42,709 nt of DNA from a virus. The stretch is taken from the IMG/VR virus record IMGVR_UViG_3300044684_000123, positions 1-42,709 of that record. One strand, given 5' to 3'. The position numbers and the translations under genes were made by a program. Below are positions 1 to 6,896 of the stretch, in pieces. The notes beneath the pieces were generated by a model. That model saw only the letters and a program-made list of their open reading frames with translations. It was not told the origin of the DNA and searched no databases. Every line of letters starts with the position of its first letter. Position 1 is the stretch's first letter.

Positions 1-127
1 TGTTGAATCCGTCGCCAGCGCCGTATGTGGTGCCGATGGCAGCAAACAGGTTCGCATACGCGGCGCGGCTAACGGCGGCTCCGTTTGCCTTGAGCCATCC
101 AGCTGGCGCAGAACTGCCAGCGAAGTG
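1..127. repeat. 127-bp terminal direct repeat, left copy
   Basis: Bases 1-127 are identical to 42583-42709. A repeat of exactly 127 bases matches the largest k-mer commonly used by short-read assemblers, so I infer an assembly overlap marking a circular (or circularly permuted) molecule rather than a biological terminal repeat. It falls inside the tail-fibre gene, whose reading frame continues correctly across the joined ends, which supports circular closure. The unique genome length would be about 42,582 bp. Confidence 0.95.
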
Positions 128-1048
128 CGCCACCTTGCCAGGCGGCGCATGGGTGTCGGTGTTGGACTTGCTATCCACGCCAAGGTTCGCGCGCGCAGCA
201 TTCGTGTCTGGCACATCGGCCAAGTTCTTCGACTGAATCAACGGCGCCGGAACGAAGGCGGCAGGTTCGTTTTGCACAAAGTCCGCCACGCTGCCGGCCG
301 GGTACGATTTCCCCAGCGTCAGCTTCGTCACGTCGGTATTGTTCGCCGTCCATTCTGCTGGCGTCAGGCGGATGCCTTCCACGTAGACGGCAAGCCCGAT
401 GGTGGTCGCCTTCGTCAGGGTAACTTCGGTCTGTCCAGCTGCCAGGGTCTGCGTTTCTTCGACGGTCGAAACGACGACGGCCGCCGCAGTCGGATCGATC
501 CATTCCACGTCGCCGTCAGCATTCGACTTCTTCACCAGCATCTGGCCCGTGGTGCCGCCCTTCAGCAGAAACGGCAACGTGATCGTGTTCATGATCCACG
601 ATTGAGTGGCCACAACCACGTTCGGGTCCACTTGCAGCGTCACTACGCTTGCGTTCGTCACCAGAAACTGCATGCGGATGGCCGTATCGCCATACGAACC
701 TTCGCTGCCGTCGCCCTGCGGCTTGTACACGTCCGGCGTGTTCGCCACCGTGAACAGCCCACCGTTGTCGTCAAACGCCCCGATTTCGCGAATGGTGAAG
801 CCGCCGACGCTCGCCGGCACAAGCATTTCCACCGTGAACAGCATCGGGTTCGTGGGGTCCTGATAAACGCGGTTCGGCGCAGTTCGGTACACTTCGCGCA
901 CCAGCTGCGTTTGCGTTTCGCTCGGCGTGGTGGGATTGCCGCCGCCGTCACCAACAGCGACGGCCACCAGGTTGATGGGCACGCCGGACGCTTCGGCCTG
1001 CGCCATGCGCTGCCGGCCGTAGTTCGTGAGAATGGTTTTATATGCCAT
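1..1048 (-). CDS. H: P2 gpH-like tail fibre protein, N-terminal part (gene runs across the contig ends)
   Basis: ATG at 1046-1048; the frame is open to base 1 and continues at 42582, ending at 42275. The joined gene is 1356 bp (451 aa). The N-terminus (MAYKTILTNYGRQRMAQAEA) and the following 150 residues match the phage tail-collar fibre family (DUF3751-type) seen in P2 gpH, which anchors the fibre to the baseplate. The central part is Ala/Thr/Asp-rich. Near the cut is a tail-collar-like module (residues about 310-360, with SSAPAGWLKANG and AAIGTTYGAGDGFN). The start lies 14 bp after the stop of the tailspike gene, so the two are co-transcribed. The protein probably makes the receptor-binding side fibre. 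The identity of the N-terminal domain is clear; receptor specificity cannot be read from sequence. Confidence 0.85.
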   Translation of the reverse strand, partial: MAYKTILTNYGRQRMAQAEASGVPINLVAVAVGDGGGNPTTPSETQTQLVREVYRTAPNRVYQDPTNPMLFTVEMLVPASVGGFTIREIGAFDDNGGLFTVANTPDVYKPQGDGSEGSYGDTAIRMQFLVTNASVVTLQVDPNVVVATQSWIMNTITLPFLLKGGTTGQMLVKKSNADGDVEWIDPTAAAVVVSTVEETQTLAAGQTEVTLTKATTIGLAVYVEGIRLTPAEWTANNTDVTKLTLGKSYPAGSVADFVQNEPAAFVPAPLIQSKNLADVPDTNAARANLGVDSKSNTDTHAPPGKVAHFAGSSAPAGWLKANGAAVSRAAYANLFAAIGTTYGAGDGFN

Positions 1049-1061
1049 TTTGCGCTTTAGC

Positions 1062-2546
1062 TTAGTTGTTTGCCGTCAGCGGCAGGCAGCCGGTGATTTT
1101 GGAAGTCGATGTGACGCCATACGTGGGGCCGTTCGTGTTGCCATTCAAATCGCACCCCGAAGCGACGATTGCGCCGGTTGAGGAAACGGAAAAGCCATAC
1201 GGGTTATTCCTGAACCGCCCACCAGTAATGATGGCCACGCCATTCACTACCGACACAGCAGCGGTTCCGGTCGGCGAAATGGCGCCGGCATAGTTGATGT
1301 TCACGTTTGCGATATTCACGTCACCGCCGTACACATCGATGCCGCTCATGGCGGACTGGGTGATCGTGGTATTCGACACGCTGAAGTCCACTTCGTTGGG
1401 GCCGACGTGGACAGAGCTACCAGTTCCTGGGTTTTGCGTGCCGAGCGTAGGCCCGGAACGGCCCTTCGATGCTTCCTCGATCATCCCGTTTTCGATGCGA
1501 TTATTCGTGCCGAACGCGTCAATATAAACTTCGCCGGCCGCATCATTCCCGAAAAAGAATTGAGATAGGCGAAGGTCATTAATCGCGCAGTCCGAACTGC
1601 CCTCAAGGATCAGCGCAAATCCGTTGTTCGCATACGTCTGCACGTTATGCCATGCCCCGAGCACTAGCGGTTGGCCAGGGCCTGGCGTCGATTGCACATA
1701 GACCCCGTGCCCATTGTTCTGGCCTGCGAAAATGCCATCAACCTGCCATTGCACTGGTGCATATGTCGAAACATTCGAGAACCTGAATCCATTGGACCAG
1801 TTCTTCGAAGCGGTGCATAGGCGCATCACGCCCCAGTCGGTCGTGCCAACCACAAAGCCTTGGTAGAACCCGATGGCCAGAATATCGAACAGCTCGCAGT
1901 TCTGCGACGTTCCAAGCACCGTAACCGCGTCCCCCGCAGACACCTGGCCCATAGCCTTCGCGATTTGAAATCCCCCGACCTTGACGCCGGTAAGTCCGCT
2001 GGCAATCTGGATGCCTGGCGCAGCAGCGTCATGCGATTGGAAAATCGTCTGAAACTGCCCCTTGCCCTGGAACGAAAACCCGTCAGACGAAACAGGAATC
2101 GCGCCTGAAATGGCGAACGTGCCAGCGTCACCTTCAATGTACTTTTCGCCACTGGAAAAAGCCGCGATGATGGCCTGCGTGTCGTCTGTCACGCCGTCAC
2201 CCTTCGCCCCGAACCGCTTCAGCGTCCAGGCGTTCTGCGTGATGATGTAGGCTGCAGAGGTTTGTGCAAGCTTCGCATCGGTCACGCTGCCATCGGCCGG
2301 CGTTGCGGCGCCTGCCGCTGCGTCAGCATGCGCGTTCGCAGCCTGAAGCGTAGCTGTGTCTCCGTTGTCAGCGTACGACTTCGCGCCGGCCAGCACGGCA
2401 TCGTCGTTTCCCTTCAGCCATTCGGTGCGGTTCAGCAGCGCCTGCGCCTGCGAGTTCATGGGGCCGCCAGGGCCGCCAAGTGCCTGGGTGGTGGTTTCAA
2501 GCTGCGGGACAGCATCCCATCCTGGCGTCGGATTAAGGTTAGTCAT
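1062..2546 (-). CDS. Tailspike with pectate-lyase-type beta-helix (putative polysaccharide depolymerase)
   Basis: 494 aa. The N-terminus (about 1-50: PTPGWDAVPQLETTT, GGPGGPMNSQAQALLNR) is a virion-attachment segment seen on many phage tailspikes. Residues about 110-125 contain FGAKGDGVTDDTQAI, the hallmark of the pectate lyase 3 superfamily, followed by about 350 residues rich in Gly/Asn/Val/Ile turns typical of a right-handed parallel beta-helix. It ends in a short tail (TSTSKITGCLPLTANN). The family typically binds or cleaves capsule or LPS polysaccharide. The gene lies between gpI and the gpH fibre, an insertion relative to the P2 order I-H-G, so the phage probably carries two different receptor-binding proteins. 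Catalytic residues cannot be assigned by eye. Confidence 0.75.
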   Translation of the reverse strand: MTNLNPTPGWDAVPQLETTTQALGGPGGPMNSQAQALLNRTEWLKGNDDAVLAGAKSYADNGDTATLQAANAHADAAAGAATPADGSVTDAKLAQTSAAYIITQNAWTLKRFGAKGDGVTDDTQAIIAAFSSGEKYIEGDAGTFAISGAIPVSSDGFSFQGKGQFQTIFQSHDAAAPGIQIASGLTGVKVGGFQIAKAMGQVSAGDAVTVLGTSQNCELFDILAIGFYQGFVVGTTDWGVMRLCTASKNWSNGFRFSNVSTYAPVQWQVDGIFAGQNNGHGVYVQSTPGPGQPLVLGAWHNVQTYANNGFALILEGSSDCAINDLRLSQFFFGNDAAGEVYIDAFGTNNRIENGMIEEASKGRSGPTLGTQNPGTGSSVHVGPNEVDFSVSNTTITQSAMSGIDVYGGDVNIANVNINYAGAISPTGTAAVSVVNGVAIITGGRFRNNPYGFSVSSTGAIVASGCDLNGNTNGPTYGVTSTSKITGCLPLTANN

Positions 2547-2560
2547 TTTCTGATTTCTCT

Positions 2561-3163
2561 TTACTCAGTCAGTCCATCCAGGCGGCGATTGCCGTCCAGC
2601 GTCCAAGTGCCATCCAGAAAGGATTCTTGCTGCGCGCTGAACTCCACCGTGATTTCGTTTCCGATGCACAACGCACCGGCAACCACCGGGCCGCCGCGCG
2701 TCGTCACTGCTGGGCGTACGGCGCCGCGATGCGAGCGCAGGTTTTTCGTCACGTCGATGTACGAAAGGATTTTCGCGAGCGCAGCCTGGTCGATGCCGAC
2801 CTGGTTGCTATCCAGCAGAACGTCGAACGTGTACGGCGCGCCTTCGGGCAGCTGATTGAACCATTCCTGAATCGCGACGCCATAGCCAAGCGAGGTAAGC
2901 GCTTGCTTCACGGCGCCGATGGTGCCCTTGTAGCGTTGCACCGCCACTGCAGACTTGATCGCGCCGCGCTTCTGGTCGTCTGTCCACCCAGCATCCCAAA
3001 AATCGACGCTGAACGCCCACGCGAGCCACGGCAGAAGATCAGATGGGCACTTGTCCGGATTCCACACGTCGCGGTTCGGCGTCGGCACATCGCTAATGCG
3101 TGCCACGCTTTCGGCCAGCGCCGTTTCCAGTGCGGTTGCGTTTTGTGGCAGCAGGCTAGACAT
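2561..3163 (-). CDS. I: Baseplate/tail protein I (P2 gpI-like)
   Basis: 200 aa. The N-terminus (LLPQNATALETALAESVARI), then PDKCPSDLLPWLAWAFSVD and a VQRYKGTIGAVKQAL block are characteristic of P2 gpI, which sits at the baseplate edge and connects fibres to gpJ. Its start overlaps the end of gene J by 8 bp, consistent with translational coupling. The length is close to that of P2 gpI. Position W-J-I followed by fibre genes matches the P2 baseplate cluster. Confidence 0.88.
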   Translation of the reverse strand: MSSLLPQNATALETALAESVARISDVPTPNRDVWNPDKCPSDLLPWLAWAFSVDFWDAGWTDDQKRGAIKSAVAVQRYKGTIGAVKQALTSLGYGVAIQEWFNQLPEGAPYTFDVLLDSNQVGIDQAALAKILSYIDVTKNLRSHRGAVRPAVTTRGGPVVAGALCIGNEITVEFSAQQESFLDGTWTLDGNRRLDGLTE

Positions 3164-4064
3164 TCGGCGCCACCGTGACGTTGATGGACGTGCAGTAATA
3201 CGCTTGGCCGACCGCTGCGGGCATGTTCGCTGCGGGGTTCGTCAGGTTCACGCGATCCACGCCAGGCTGATGCAGTGCTCGATACACGCCCGACAGCGCA
3301 ACGTCGTAACCGATGCGGTGCACGGAATCTGCGTAGGCTTGCGCCGCGTCCTTCGCGGCCTGCAGCACCACGTTTGCGTCCGGCCCGTCGAACAGCACCA
3401 GTTCTGCGTCAATGGTGTACGTGGCGACGTTCGCCGACAGGACTGAAACCTGGTCCGTCATCGGTCGAACCGTTTCAGCGTTCAGCGCGTCCGTCACTGC
3501 GTCGATTTCGTCCTGGCTGGCCGTGCCATCGCCATTGCGCGACAGCACGTACACGACGACTTCGCCAGGCGTGGGCGACACGGCTGAAACATCCTTGATG
3601 GTGCCCGCCGCGCTGATGCCGTGAAACACGTAGCTGCCTTCGCTGCCGGCTGTCGTGTAGCCTTCCAGGGAAACGGGGATGCGCGCGCGGTAATCGTCGT
3701 CGGACTCCCACACGGCAGGCGTCGGCGGGATGGTGTTCGGGTCTGCCGGCTTAATCAGCAGGCGCGGCACGTTGTAGTTCGCGCCGATCTGGTCCAGGTC
3801 CGAACCCGTCGCAAACGCGAGCATGACCGCGCGCACTGCTTCGTTCGCGCGCTGGCGCACCAGCACTTCGCGATACGCGCAGACTTCCAGGATTTTGTAA
3901 GCCGGGTCCGATTCCAGCAGCGCGGTGAACGGCTGCCCAGCAGCCTGCATGCGTGCCTGCAGGTCGGCCAGCATCGCCTGGAAAATGGTTTCGAAGTCCA
4001 GCTGTTCGACGGCATCAGGTGCCGGCAGCTGCGACAGGTTCACAACGGTAAAGGCGCCGGCCAT
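3156..4064 (-). CDS. J: Baseplate assembly protein J (P2 gpJ-like)
   Basis: 302 aa. Recognised by the N-terminus (VVNLSQLPAPDAVEQLDFET), the central ATGSDLDQIGANYNVPRL motif, SDDDYRARIPVSLEGYTTAG and the GEVVVYVLSRNGDG strand, all typical of the gpJ/Mu gp47 baseplate wedge family. The start overlaps the W stop in a TAATG junction (4064), and the 3' end overlaps gene I. It forms the outer part of the hexagonal baseplate with gpW and gpI. Confidence 0.9.
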   Translation of the reverse strand: MAGAFTVVNLSQLPAPDAVEQLDFETIFQAMLADLQARMQAAGQPFTALLESDPAYKILEVCAYREVLVRQRANEAVRAVMLAFATGSDLDQIGANYNVPRLLIKPADPNTIPPTPAVWESDDDYRARIPVSLEGYTTAGSEGSYVFHGISAAGTIKDVSAVSPTPGEVVVYVLSRNGDGTASQDEIDAVTDALNAETVRPMTDQVSVLSANVATYTIDAELVLFDGPDANVVLQAAKDAAQAYADSVHRIGYDVALSGVYRALHQPGVDRVNLTNPAANMPAAVGQAYYCTSINVTVAPNV

Positions 4065-4402
4065 TATTTCACTTTGATGCCGTCAAGCGTCACCACTTGG
4101 CCGTCAGGCAGATACTTGCCCGTCAGGTCCAGCACGATTGCGCCAGCATCGGCGCTCGCAAGCGTGACTTTCGATAATTGGAAACGCGGCTCCCAGGCTT
4201 GCAGCGCTTCCGCTGTTGCCGCGTACAGGTCCAGGACGGTTTCGCCGTTCATCGGCGCGTCCACCAGTGCGAACAGGCGGCTGCCGTAGTCGCGGCGCAT
4301 CACGCGACTGCCCAGCGGCGTCGTGAGAATGTCCGTAATGGACTGGCGCAAGTGATCCAGTCCACCCAGCAGCTTGCCATCGGATGCGCTTGTTCCGTCC
4401 AT
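4064..4402 (-). CDS. W: Baseplate wedge protein W (P2 gpW / T4 gp25-like)
   Basis: 112 aa. The segment DHLRQSITDILTTPLGSRVM followed by RRDYGSRLFALVD is the signature of the gpW/gp25 lysozyme-like baseplate wedge family, which initiates sheath polymerisation. ATG at 4400-4402 is the best family fit. The predicted late promoter at 4409-4451 would begin transcription about at this ATG, giving a leaderless or nearly leaderless message; otherwise W is read from upstream transcripts through gene V. It is separated from V by 51 bp that carry the conserved late-promoter element, and is followed by J with a TAATG overlap. Confidence 0.9.
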   Translation of the reverse strand: MDGTSASDGKLLGGLDHLRQSITDILTTPLGSRVMRRDYGSRLFALVDAPMNGETVLDLYAATAEALQAWEPRFQLSKVTLASADAGAIVLDLTGKYLPDGQVVTLDGIKVK

Positions 4403-4408
4403 GCCGCC

Positions 4409-4451
4409 ATTCTCGACGGCATGGGGTGCGCGTTCCTCCCGTGGGATTTCC
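4409..4451 (-). promoter_or_regulatory. Predicted activator-dependent late promoter, copy 1 (baseplate W-J-I-fibres)
   Basis: On the minus strand the invariant 19-mer GGAAATCCCACGGGAGGAA (4451-4433) is followed after exactly 18 nt by GAGAAT (4414-4409), a -10-like hexamer. It is the only one of the five copies whose hexamer differs (GAGAAT, not GACAAT). It lies mostly in the V-W intergenic gap, so here the DNA sequence is conserved without coding for the EIPREE peptide seen at three other copies. Role inferred. Confidence 0.7.
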
Positions 4452-4453
4452 GG

Positions 4454-5110
4454 TTAGCCTTGCGGCGGCCCGACCGTGCCGCCTTGCGGGTCGGTGTGCG
4501 TGTGCGTCTTTAGCCCGATGCCATCCGCTTTCACGTCGCCACCAGTCACCTGGATGGTGCCGGCGAATGTCGATACCGCGCCGCTCGCGCCTTGACCCTC
4601 CACGGACATTGCGCCCGTCACGCCAAGGTTTCCGTCAATCTGCATGTCCTTGGTGGCGTGCACCATCGGCGTGTCCAGCGTCACGCTGGTGTCAGCCTTC
4701 ACGGTGGCCACCTTGCAGTTCACCACCACATTCCCGTTGCCGGCCACGTTCACCGTCAGCGTGTTGCTTGCGCTGTCGTACTGAACCGTGCTGCCGTCAG
4801 GAAATTGCGTCATGTCCACGTCCGCGCTGTTCGACGGGGCGGGATGGTCGTCCTGGTAAAAGCCAGGCATGACGAACCCCAGCGTGGTGTCGCCGCCAGG
4901 CGCAAACACAATCACCTGTTCGCCCTGCGTCGGCGGCGACCAGCGACGCGTGGTCCCAGCGCGGCCAGCGCACCAGGGCAGCCAGTCCGTATCAAGTCCA
5001 CCGATGCTGCATTGAACGCGCGCGTTCGCCACGTCCACGCCAGTGACGATGCCGAAGCGGATCATGGCCGCAAACTTGCGGTACGTCTCCGACAGGTCGT
5101 AATCGCTCAC
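4454..5110 (-). CDS. V: Baseplate spike/assembly protein V (P2 gpV-like)
   Basis: 218 aa from a GTG start at 5110 that overlaps the previous stop as GTGA; a longer open frame upstream lacks family resemblance. The OB-fold N-terminus (FGIVTGVDVANARVQCSIGG, then a D-WLPW motif) and GEQVIVFAPGGDTTLGFVMP identify the gpV/gp45 membrane-puncturing spike family. The middle consists of repetitive beta strands (NTLTVNVAGNGNVVVNCKVA) that would form the triple-stranded helix, and the C-terminus has the HTHTDPQGG tip motif, a probable metal-binding apex. The trimeric tip pierces the outer membrane on sheath contraction. Confidence 0.9.
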   Translation of the reverse strand: MSDYDLSETYRKFAAMIRFGIVTGVDVANARVQCSIGGLDTDWLPWCAGRAGTTRRWSPPTQGEQVIVFAPGGDTTLGFVMPGFYQDDHPAPSNSADVDMTQFPDGSTVQYDSASNTLTVNVAGNGNVVVNCKVATVKADTSVTLDTPMVHATKDMQIDGNLGVTGAMSVEGQGASGAVSTFAGTIQVTGGDVKADGIGLKTHTHTDPQGGTVGPPQG

Positions 5111-5658
5111 GGCGTTACCTCGGTGTAGTCCTGTTCGTGTCCGGTGCCGATATCCGGCGAGTAACCGGCGAACACTTCCTGCGGCACGTTGCCGTCGTTC
5201 GTCCACACGGTGTTGCCCAGGTGAATGGGTTGCGTCCACTCCACGCACCAGACTTCGTACTGGTCCAGTTCGGGGTTGAAGTCGCTGCGGCAGATGCTGG
5301 TGACGTATGCGGGACCAGTGCGCACGCCGGTCCAGTGGCGCAGCCGCAGCCACGCGGCGAAAGCTGCGGCGAACTTCCGAATCTCGCGCTTCACGTTCGG
5401 CGTGCGAAAGCCGAAGATGATTTCCGCCTCAAACCGCGCATTGACGGCCAGCTGTTCGGTGCCTGGGTCAATATCCGGGGCGGGGTCGAACTCCGACAGG
5501 TCCAGGATGATCGCGGGAAGCGGCAGCCCCGCATTCCCGCCCTTGCGTTCTTCGGTGCGGTAGAACTCGACGGTTTGCAGGTCGGGAAACTGCGCCTTGA
5601 TATCGGCCACGATGGCATCGTGCAGCGCGTTCAGGTCAACGTCTGTATTGCGGTCCAT
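5107..5658 (-). CDS. Tail completion/connector protein (unassigned, possibly Mu gp37/DUF1834-like)
   Basis: 183 aa. Starts at ATG 5658 in a TAATG overlap with the Z-like gene and ends in a GTGA overlap with V, so it is tightly coupled. Features include LNALHDAIVADIKAQFPDLQ at the start, a LPLPAIILDLSEFDP strand and a central FGFRTPNVKREIRKFAAAFA helix. Position between the Z-like joiner and gpV corresponds to the P2 R/S slot, so a tail-terminator or tail-completion role is inferred. The fold resembles the Mu gp37-type proteins as I recall them, but I cannot confirm family membership. Confidence 0.6.
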   Translation of the reverse strand: MDRNTDVDLNALHDAIVADIKAQFPDLQTVEFYRTEERKGGNAGLPLPAIILDLSEFDPAPDIDPGTEQLAVNARFEAEIIFGFRTPNVKREIRKFAAAFAAWLRLRHWTGVRTGPAYVTSICRSDFNPELDQYEVWCVEWTQPIHLGNTVWTNDGNVPQEVFAGYSPDIGTGHEQDYTEVTP

Positions 5659-6206
5659 TATGCGGCACCAATTTTGTACTTCACGCGCGCCGCCAGCTCG
5701 CGCTGGAACAGCGGCCAGAAAATCTGTTCGACCAGTACGAACACGTGATCTTCCACGTACACGTCGGCCTGGTCCTTCACCGGCAACAGCTGTTCTTCGA
5801 TGTGCAGCCGCGCTTTGCCGGTCCGCTTGAAAATCGTTTTGCCCTTCGTGTGACGGCCGGATGCGACGAAAGCGCCAGGGAATTCGTGCCCGCGAAACTT
5901 CGCGCCGCTCGCCGTCTGCACTGGTTTCCCTTTGAACCACGACACTGGCATGTCGTTTAAACCGTACCAAAGCCGCACGCCTTCCACCGGTCCCTTGCGC
6001 AGCTTGATGGACTTCAGGCGCTTGCGCAGCGCGTTCAGCCGCTTCAATTCCAATTCGTCGCGCAGGCCCCTGGCGGACAGCGTGCGCAGCTTCGAAGCAG
6101 TTCGGTTCAGCGCGCGCGACAGTGCCAGCTTGATCTGCTTTTCGGACGCCCCCAGTTCATCGCCGATGCGGCGCAGGTCGTTCCACTCGATTTCGAAGTG
6201 GATCAT
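5658..6206 (-). CDS. Minor tail/neck protein, lambda gpZ-like
   Basis: 182 aa from ATG 6206, which overlaps the upstream stop as ATGA; an upstream extension in the same frame is low-complexity Arg and is rejected. The N-terminal half is a basic amphipathic helix (RALNRTASKLRTLSARGLRD, LNALRKRLKSIKLRKG) and the second half contains VRLWYGLNDMPVSWFKG and a C-terminal FWPLFQRELAARVKYKIG. This is the pattern of prophage minor tail protein Z, which acts at the head-tail joint. A GTTTAAAC palindrome lies at 5955-5962. Confidence 0.7.
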   Translation of the reverse strand: MIHFEIEWNDLRRIGDELGASEKQIKLALSRALNRTASKLRTLSARGLRDELELKRLNALRKRLKSIKLRKGPVEGVRLWYGLNDMPVSWFKGKPVQTASGAKFRGHEFPGAFVASGRHTKGKTIFKRTGKARLHIEEQLLPVKDQADVYVEDHVFVLVEQIFWPLFQRELAARVKYKIGAA

Positions 6207-6535
6207 TCTTCGCTCAGTTCCAGGACTTCCAGTCCGGTGCCGTCCGGCTGCGGGTACGTCATGATGCCGAATGTGCCGAACACGGTTTTGCCGTCCGCCT
6301 CGTACACCACCAGGCCGTCGCCGCGCCTTGCGCCTTTGCACGTGCCTTCCACGCACGTGAACTTCGGCTTGGTGGTGTCCTGCTCGTACTCGCCCAGGGT
6401 CCCTTCACGATACGGGCCGTCGTACATGCCGACGATATCGCGCGTCGTGCCGTCCTGGAACTGGATGATTGCCTTAACGGCGAATTCATCCGGGTCCAGG
6501 AATTCTGCCGGGTCGTCCCAGGTCGGGTGCGGCAT
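6203..6535 (-). CDS. Head-tail joining protein, lambda FII-like
   Basis: 110 aa. Contains FLDPDEFAVKAIIQF near the N-terminus, a glycine-rich KGARRGDGLVVYEADG segment and a C-terminal DGTGLEVLELSEE. This pattern (FAV..., RGD, DGTG..L.L) fits the phage head-tail attachment family around lambda gpFII. Start and stop overlap both neighbours (TAATG at 6535, ATGA at 6206). It probably forms the connector ring between portal and tail terminator. Confidence 0.65.
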   Translation of the reverse strand: MPHPTWDDPAEFLDPDEFAVKAIIQFQDGTTRDIVGMYDGPYREGTLGEYEQDTTKPKFTCVEGTCKGARRGDGLVVYEADGKTVFGTFGIMTYPQPDGTGLEVLELSEE

Positions 6536-6819
6536 TACTTCGCCTTCGGCTTGGCGCGCGACGGCAGCGCGTTCGGCGGCAGCTCGGTGGTGCCCTGCGC
6601 GGTTGCATCAGCAGATGCCTGCGCAGCTGCGGCGTTCGTGTCGGCGTCGTCTGCGTCGTCGTCACCCAGGACCGAATGCAGTTCGGCCTTGCCACGGCGC
6701 AGCAGGTCCTTCGCTTCGGACTCGACCATTTCCACGATGGTGCCGGCGCGCGCAATGGCACCTTCGAACACGATTGCGCCGGTCAGACGAAGCTGCACGA
6801 CTCGTTCGGAAAAGCGCAT
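6535..6819 (-). CDS. Small protein downstream of capsid, function unknown
   Basis: 94 aa. The N-terminal half is ordered (VVQLRLTGAIVFEGAIARAG, then ESEAKDLLRRGKAELHS); the C-terminal half is low-complexity Asp/Ala/Thr with a basic Lys/Pro tail (PSRAKPKAK). It lies between the capsid and the FII-like joiner, separated from the capsid by a hairpin terminator, so a head-completion or capsid accessory role is possible. I do not recognise a family. Confidence 0.6.
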   Translation of the reverse strand: MRFSERVVQLRLTGAIVFEGAIARAGTIVEMVESEAKDLLRRGKAELHSVLGDDDADDADTNAAAAQASADATAQGTTELPPNALPSRAKPKAK

Positions 6820-6843
6820 GATGGTTTCCTTGTTCTGTTGGAG

Positions 6844-6871
6844 AAAAGGGCCGCCGTATCTGGCGGCCCTT
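6844..6871 (-). terminator. Rho-independent-type hairpin after the capsid gene
   Basis: A perfect 10-bp stem (AAGGGCCGCC / GGCGGCCCTT) with a 6-nt loop is followed on the minus strand by TTTTC. It stands 26 bp past the capsid stop and would partly stop transcription, keeping capsid message above that of the downstream connectors, or stabilise the capsid mRNA 3' end. Confidence 0.75.
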
Positions 6872-6896
6872 CAGGCTTGCTACGAGCAGCCGGCTA

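Noticed and set aside
125-1060. Long open frame on the plus strand (311 codons)
   Set aside because: Arg/His-rich shadow of the minus-strand gpH fibre gene, which has clear family motifs and codon pattern.
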